Shown here: positions 24,779 to 27,990 of the stretch, piece by piece | Layout of the letters: every line of letters starts with the position of its first letter | Numbering within the stretch: the first letter of the stretch is position 1 | Source: Gemmatimonadales bacterium | Lineage (GTDB): Bacteria; Gemmatimonadota; Gemmatimonadetes; Palauibacterales; Palauibacteraceae | DNA: 27,990 bases | Direction of reading: 5' to 3' | Assembly: GCA_030636765.1 (NCBI GenBank) | Contig: DAOVWI010000007.1 | Coordinates: 1 to 27,990 of the forward strand | Program-made: the position numbers and the translations under genes | The notes under the pieces: model-generated | The model's input: the letters and a program-made list of their open reading frames with translations, nothing else | Told to the model about the DNA's origin: nothing | Databases searched by the model: none

Positions 24779-25066
24779 CTAGAGCTTCGCCCTGCGGTCC
24801 TTGGCGAGCTTGCCTCCATGGCCCCGGAAGAGCCGCGTGGGCGAGAACTCGCCCAGCTTGTGCCCCACCATGTTCTCCGTGATGTAGACCGGGATGAACT
24901 TGTTGCCGTTGTGCACGGCGATCGTGTGCCCGACAAACTCCGGGCTGATCGTCGAGGATCGCGCCCAACTCTTGATGACGCGCTTCTCGCCGGACTTGTT
25001 CATCCGCTGGATCTTCAGCAGCAGACTCTCCTGGACGAAGGGCCCCTTCTTGACGCTCCTCGGCAT
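24779..25066 (-). CDS. rpsS: 30S ribosomal protein S19
   Basis: Head protein that forms a complex with S13. The 95-residue product has MPRSVKKGPFVQESLLLKIQ, RVIKSWARSSTISPEFVGHT, IAVHNGNKFIPVYITENMVG and HKLGEFSPTRLFRGHGGK, matching the S19 signature. It lies 12 nt after rplB. Confidence 0.98.
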   Translation of the reverse strand: MPRSVKKGPFVQESLLLKIQRMNKSGEKRVIKSWARSSTISPEFVGHTIAVHNGNKFIPVYITENMVGHKLGEFSPTRLFRGHGGKLAKDRRAKL

Positions 25067-25078
25067 CCTCGACGCTCC

Positions 25079-25918
25079 CTACTTCGTGCTCTTGCCGCGC
25101 CGGCGACCACGGACGATGTACCGATCGCTGCGCTTTTTCCGCTTGCGCGTCTTCCGCCCTTCCGGCTTGCCCCACGGCGACACGGGCGGGCGTCCACCGG
25201 ATGACTTCCCCTCACCGCCGCCGAGCGGGTGGTCGACCGGGTTCATGGCCACGCCGCGTACCTTCGGCCTGCGGCCGAGCCACCGGGACCTGCCCGCCTT
25301 GCCCGAGCGGATCAGCTCGTGGTCGACGTTGCCGACCTGCCCGATGGTCGCCCGGCATCCCTCTCGCACCATGCGGACCTCGGTGCTCGGAAGCTTCAGC
25401 GTGATCATTCCGGATTCCTTGGCCACCACCTGTACGGCCGTACCGGCGGAGCGGGCGAGCTGAGCTCCCTTGCCGGGTACGAGCTCGACCGCATGCACCG
25501 TCGTGCCAAGCGGAATCTCCCGCAGGGGCAAGGCGTTTCCGACCCTGATGTCGCTACCTGGTCCGGAGACGATGGTATCGCCGACCCGAAGGCCGCGTGG
25601 GTGGAGGATGTATCGCTTCTCCCCGTCCGCGTAATGAATGAGCGCGATCCGGGCCGAACGGTTCGGGTCGTACTCGATGTGCGCGATGCGGCCGGGCACA
25701 CCGTCCTTGGTTCGCCGGAAGTCGATGCGACGATACCGGCGCTTGTGCCCGCCTCCGCGACGGCGGGCGGTGATGTGCCCGTGGTGGTTCCGGCCGGCCT
25801 TCTTCGACAATCCCTCGGTAAGGGACTTCTCTGACTCCGTGCGCGTGACCTCCGCGAACTCGGAGACCGAACGAAAGCGGAGGGAAGCGGTGACCGGGCG
25901 GAACTTCTTGATCGGCAT
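25079..25918 (-). CDS. rplB: 50S ribosomal protein L2
   Basis: Core 50S protein needed for subunit association and peptidyl transfer. The 279-residue product has KKAGRNHHGHITARRRGGGH, KRRYRRIDFRRTKDGVPGRI, IEYDPNRSARIALIHYADGE and the C-terminal signature GVAMNPVDHPLGGGEGKSSG with the functionally important histidine, then GRPPVSPWGKPEGRKTRKRK. It starts 2 nt after the rplW stop. Usual length. Confidence 0.99.
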   Translation of the reverse strand: MPIKKFRPVTASLRFRSVSEFAEVTRTESEKSLTEGLSKKAGRNHHGHITARRRGGGHKRRYRRIDFRRTKDGVPGRIAHIEYDPNRSARIALIHYADGEKRYILHPRGLRVGDTIVSGPGSDIRVGNALPLREIPLGTTVHAVELVPGKGAQLARSAGTAVQVVAKESGMITLKLPSTEVRMVREGCRATIGQVGNVDHELIRSGKAGRSRWLGRRPKVRGVAMNPVDHPLGGGEGKSSGGRPPVSPWGKPEGRKTRKRKKRSDRYIVRGRRRGKSTK

Positions 25919-25920
25919 CC

Positions 25921-26265
25921 TCAGACCCCTTCGAACACGTCGATCATCTCGCCCTCGGCCACCTCGACGATGGCCTTCTTCCAGTGCGGCCGTCGCCCGA
26001 CGGACCGCCCGACCCGGCGGTCCTTCCCACGGCAGTTCATGGTGCGAACGCGCAGCACCTTCACGTCGAAGAGTTGCTCTACGGCTTTCCGGATCTCGAT
26101 CTTCGTCGCGTCCGGGGAAACCTCGAAAGTGTACTTCGGCCGCACGCTACGCTCCCGGTCGGCATGGCGGGCCCGTTGCGCCGCGTTCGTCCCCTCGTAC
26201 TGCAGCGTCGAGGTCTTCTCCGTGACCACCGGGCGAACCAGGATTTTCCCGGGCGGCCGGCTCAT
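25921..26265 (-). CDS. rplW: 50S ribosomal protein L23 with a charged insertion
   Basis: Docking protein at the tunnel exit for trigger factor and SRP. The 114-residue product has ILVRPVVTEKTSTLQYE, then KYTFEVSPDATKIEIRKAVE, QLFDVKVLRVRTMNCRGKDR and GRRPHWKKAIVEVAEGEMID. Between the TEKT segment and KYTFEV, residues about 25-42 form an Arg-rich stretch (NAAQRARHADRERSVRP) not usual in bacterial L23 of about 95-100 residues. ATG 26265 overlaps rplD as ATGA. Confidence 0.96.
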   Translation of the reverse strand: MSRPPGKILVRPVVTEKTSTLQYEGTNAAQRARHADRERSVRPKYTFEVSPDATKIEIRKAVEQLFDVKVLRVRTMNCRGKDRRVGRSVGRRPHWKKAIVEVAEGEMIDVFEGV

Positions 26266-26900
26266 GACTCCTCCCCGGCCGGGTCCGAGGCACGCGGCGT
26301 CAGGGCAGAAGACTCGACGAGAACGGCGTCCGCCCAGAGAATATCGTAGGCGGATGCCTCTCCCCACGGTCGGACGAGCACCTTCGGCAGGTTGCGCGCC
26401 GACAGGTATACCTCACGCTTCAGCCCGTCGGTCAACAGCAGGACGTGGCCGGAGGCCACGTCCAACGCCTCCAACAACGACAGGACCGTCTTCGTCCGCG
26501 GTGCCTCGAGCTCCAGCGGGTCGACGACGAGCAGCCGGTCCTCCAGCGCCCGGGCGTTCAGCGCGGAACGAACCGCGAGACGCTTCACCTTCTTGGGGAC
26601 GCGCGGATTGTAGGAACGGGGCGACGGACCGAAGACGATGCCGCCGCCTCGCCAGATCGGCGAGCGGATCGTGCCGGCACGCGCCCGGCCCGTTCCCTTC
26701 TGTTTCCACGGCTTCTTGGTTCCGCCGCTGACGAAACCGCGGGTCTTGGTCGACGCCGTGCCCTGCCGGGCGTGCGCCCGTATGGCCGTGACGACCTCGT
26801 GGAGGACGGCCTCGTTCACCGTCCCGTCAAACGGTGCCGCGGGCAGCTCCACAGCCTTCGGGTGCGGGACGCCTTCCGTCGTGTACGCTCTTGCTTGCAT
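26262..26900 (-). CDS. rplD: 50S ribosomal protein L4
   Basis: Lines the peptide tunnel; in E. coli it also controls the S10 operon. The 212-residue product has AVLHEVVTAIRAHARQGTAS, the rRNA-binding loop GGTKKPWKQKGTGRARAGTI, RSPIWRGGGIVFGPSPRSYN, then the globular domain with LLVVDPLEL, VLLLTDGLKREVYLSARNLP and ILWADAVLVE. ATG 26900 follows rplC by 8 nt; the longer frame enters rplC. Confidence 0.98.
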   Translation of the reverse strand: MQARAYTTEGVPHPKAVELPAAPFDGTVNEAVLHEVVTAIRAHARQGTASTKTRGFVSGGTKKPWKQKGTGRARAGTIRSPIWRGGGIVFGPSPRSYNPRVPKKVKRLAVRSALNARALEDRLLVVDPLELEAPRTKTVLSLLEALDVASGHVLLLTDGLKREVYLSARNLPKVLVRPWGEASAYDILWADAVLVESSALTPRASDPAGEES

Positions 26901-26908
26901 GCGGCCGG

Positions 26909-27538
26909 CTACCTCGCCGCGGATCGAATGAGCACGATGTTGTTGCACGCCCCCGGCACGGAACCGCGCACCATGATCAGGTTCTTCTCGGCATCGATGC
27001 GCTCGATCCGCCGATTGCTCGCCGTGCGCAACGTATTTCCCATCTGGCCGGCCATCTTCCGACCCTTGATAACCCGCGAGGGATCCGTGCCCGGCCCGAT
27101 GGAGCCCGGGCCGCGCAGCCTCGAGGATCCGCCGTGCGAACCACGACCGCCTGCGAACCCGTGCCGTTTCACGACGCCCTGGAAGCCTCGTCCCTTGATC
27201 CGTCCGCTGATCTTCACACGCTGGCCCACCTCGAACATCCCCACGGTCAGCTCCTCGCCCAGCTCATACTCCCTGCCTTCCTCGGCCTCGAACTCGGCAA
27301 GCACCTGTGGCACGTGCTCCAACCCGGCCCGGGCGGCGTGGCCGGCGAGCGGCTTCTTGACGCGCTTGTCACGCACCCGGCCAAAGCCCACCTGCACGGC
27401 GCTGTACCCGTCACGCTCCGCCGTTCGGATCTGCACGACCGGACACGGGCCGACCTCCAAAACAGTCACCCCGACAGCCTCGCCGTCCTCCGTGAAGATC
27501 TGCGTCATCCCGAGCTTTCTACCGATCAGGCCGGACAT
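26909..27538 (-). CDS. rplC: 50S ribosomal protein L3
   Basis: Binds near the peptidyl transferase centre and starts 50S assembly. The 209-residue product has MSGLIGRKLGMTQIFTEDGE, VTVLEVGPCPVVQIRTAERD, VKISGRIKGRGFQGVVKRHG and GSHGGSSRLRGPGSIGPGTD, then GRKMAGQMGNTLRTASNRRI. It starts 2 nt after the rpsJ stop. Confidence 0.98.
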   Translation of the reverse strand: MSGLIGRKLGMTQIFTEDGEAVGVTVLEVGPCPVVQIRTAERDGYSAVQVGFGRVRDKRVKKPLAGHAARAGLEHVPQVLAEFEAEEGREYELGEELTVGMFEVGQRVKISGRIKGRGFQGVVKRHGFAGGRGSHGGSSRLRGPGSIGPGTDPSRVIKGRKMAGQMGNTLRTASNRRIERIDAEKNLIMVRGSVPGACNNIVLIRSAAR

Positions 27539-27540
27539 CG

Positions 27541-27849
27541 CTATTGCACCTTGATCTCGACATCCACCCCGGCAGCCAGATCCAACTTCGTGAGGGCATC
27601 GATCGTTTGGGCTCGCGTGTCGTAGATGTCGATGAGGCGCTTGTGCGTCCGCAGCTCGAACTGCTCGCGCGATTTCTTGTCTACATGCGGGCTACGCAGG
27701 ACCGTAAACAGCTGCCGACGCGTCGGCAGCGGGATCGGCCCGCTCACGGTCGCGCCCGTTTTCTCCGCCGTGCGGACGATATCCGACGCGGTCTGGTCGA
27801 TGATCGCCGCATCGAACGCCTTCAACCGGATCCGGATCTTGTTGGCCAT
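27541..27849 (-). CDS. rpsJ: 30S ribosomal protein S10
   Basis: 30S head protein; with NusB it also acts in transcription antitermination. The 102-residue product has KIRIRLKAFDAAIIDQTASD, VSGPIPLPTRRQLFTVLRSP, HVDKKSREQFELRTHKRLID and the typical ALTKLDLAAGVDVEIKVQ end. ATG 27849 shares one base with the tuf stop (TAATG). First gene of the S10 cluster. Confidence 0.99.
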   Translation of the reverse strand: MANKIRIRLKAFDAAIIDQTASDIVRTAEKTGATVSGPIPLPTRRQLFTVLRSPHVDKKSREQFELRTHKRLIDIYDTRAQTIDALTKLDLAAGVDVEIKVQ

Positions 27850-27990
27850 TACTCGATGATGCCGGTAACGACGCCGGCGCCGACCGTGCGGCCGCCCTCA
27901 CGGATGGCGAAGCGCAGCTCCTGATCCATCGCGATCGGCGTGATCAACTCCACCATCATGTTCACGTTGTCGCCCGGCATCACCATCTCC
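27849..27990 (-). CDS. tuf: Elongation factor Tu, C-terminal 46 residues (continues past right edge)
   Basis: EF-Tu delivers aminoacyl-tRNA to the ribosome. Only the end of domain 3 is in the window: EMVMPGDNVNMMVELITPIA, then MDQELRFAIREGGRTVGAGV and VTGIIE before TAA. This is essentially the family consensus. The short partial frame runs off the right edge. It overlaps rpsJ by one base, showing the str-to-S10 junction (tuf before rpsJ). Confidence 0.98.
   Translation of the reverse strand, partial: EMVMPGDNVNMMVELITPIAMDQELRFAIREGGRTVGAGVVTGIIE

Overview
The window is a dense, GC-rich bacterial chromosome segment in which every gene I can support lies on the minus strand, so transcription runs from the right edge to the left. 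The many long plus-strand reading frames are antisense shadows produced by the high GC content. Lineage is inferred. SecA carries insertions like those of Bacteroidetes/FCB-group SecA (a long segment before Walker A ending in WDMVPYDVQLIGG). Ribosomal proteins S4, S14, L28 and L36 all keep their zinc cysteines, and Adk has the short lid. Together with the GC content this suggests Gemmatimonadota or a related FCB lineage, but I cannot prove it from one window.

Right part (27990 down to 15522): the end of tuf, then the S10 and spc ribosomal operons without a break (rpsJ, rplC, rplD, rplW, rplB, rpsS, rplV, rpsC, rplP, rpmC, rpsQ, rplN, rplX, rplE, rpsN, rpsH, rplF, rplR, rpsE, rpmD, rplO, secY), followed by adk, map and infA. 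Genes overlap by 1-8 nt or sit a few bases apart. The one clear interruption is a 184-bp element between secY and adk with 21-bp perfect terminal inverted repeats and a 5-bp flanking direct repeat. It looks like a MITE-type insertion.

Middle part (15497 down to 11532): a promoter-like site in the infA-rpmJ gap precedes the alpha operon (rpmJ, rpsM, rpsK, rpsD, rpoA, rplQ), an unidentified membrane-anchored protein, and rpmB. A strong intrinsic terminator closes this block.

Left part (11401 down to 1): a second compact operon with hemD and hemB (tetrapyrrole synthesis), an Rmd-like SDR, ugd and a UXS-type decarboxylase (UDP-glucose to UDP-glucuronate to UDP-xylose), a GT2 glycosyltransferase, a TPR lipoprotein, bamD (outer-membrane protein assembly), nadD (NAD synthesis) and secA (protein export, running off the left edge). 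The lipoproteins and BamD imply a diderm cell. The theme of this part is cell-envelope building blocks and export, with two cofactor pathways attached.

I found no tRNA, rRNA, CRISPR array, phage or defence genes. The most unusual item is the MITE-like element inside the spc operon. Others are the four-cysteine insertion in SecA and the membrane-anchored unknown between rplQ and rpmB.
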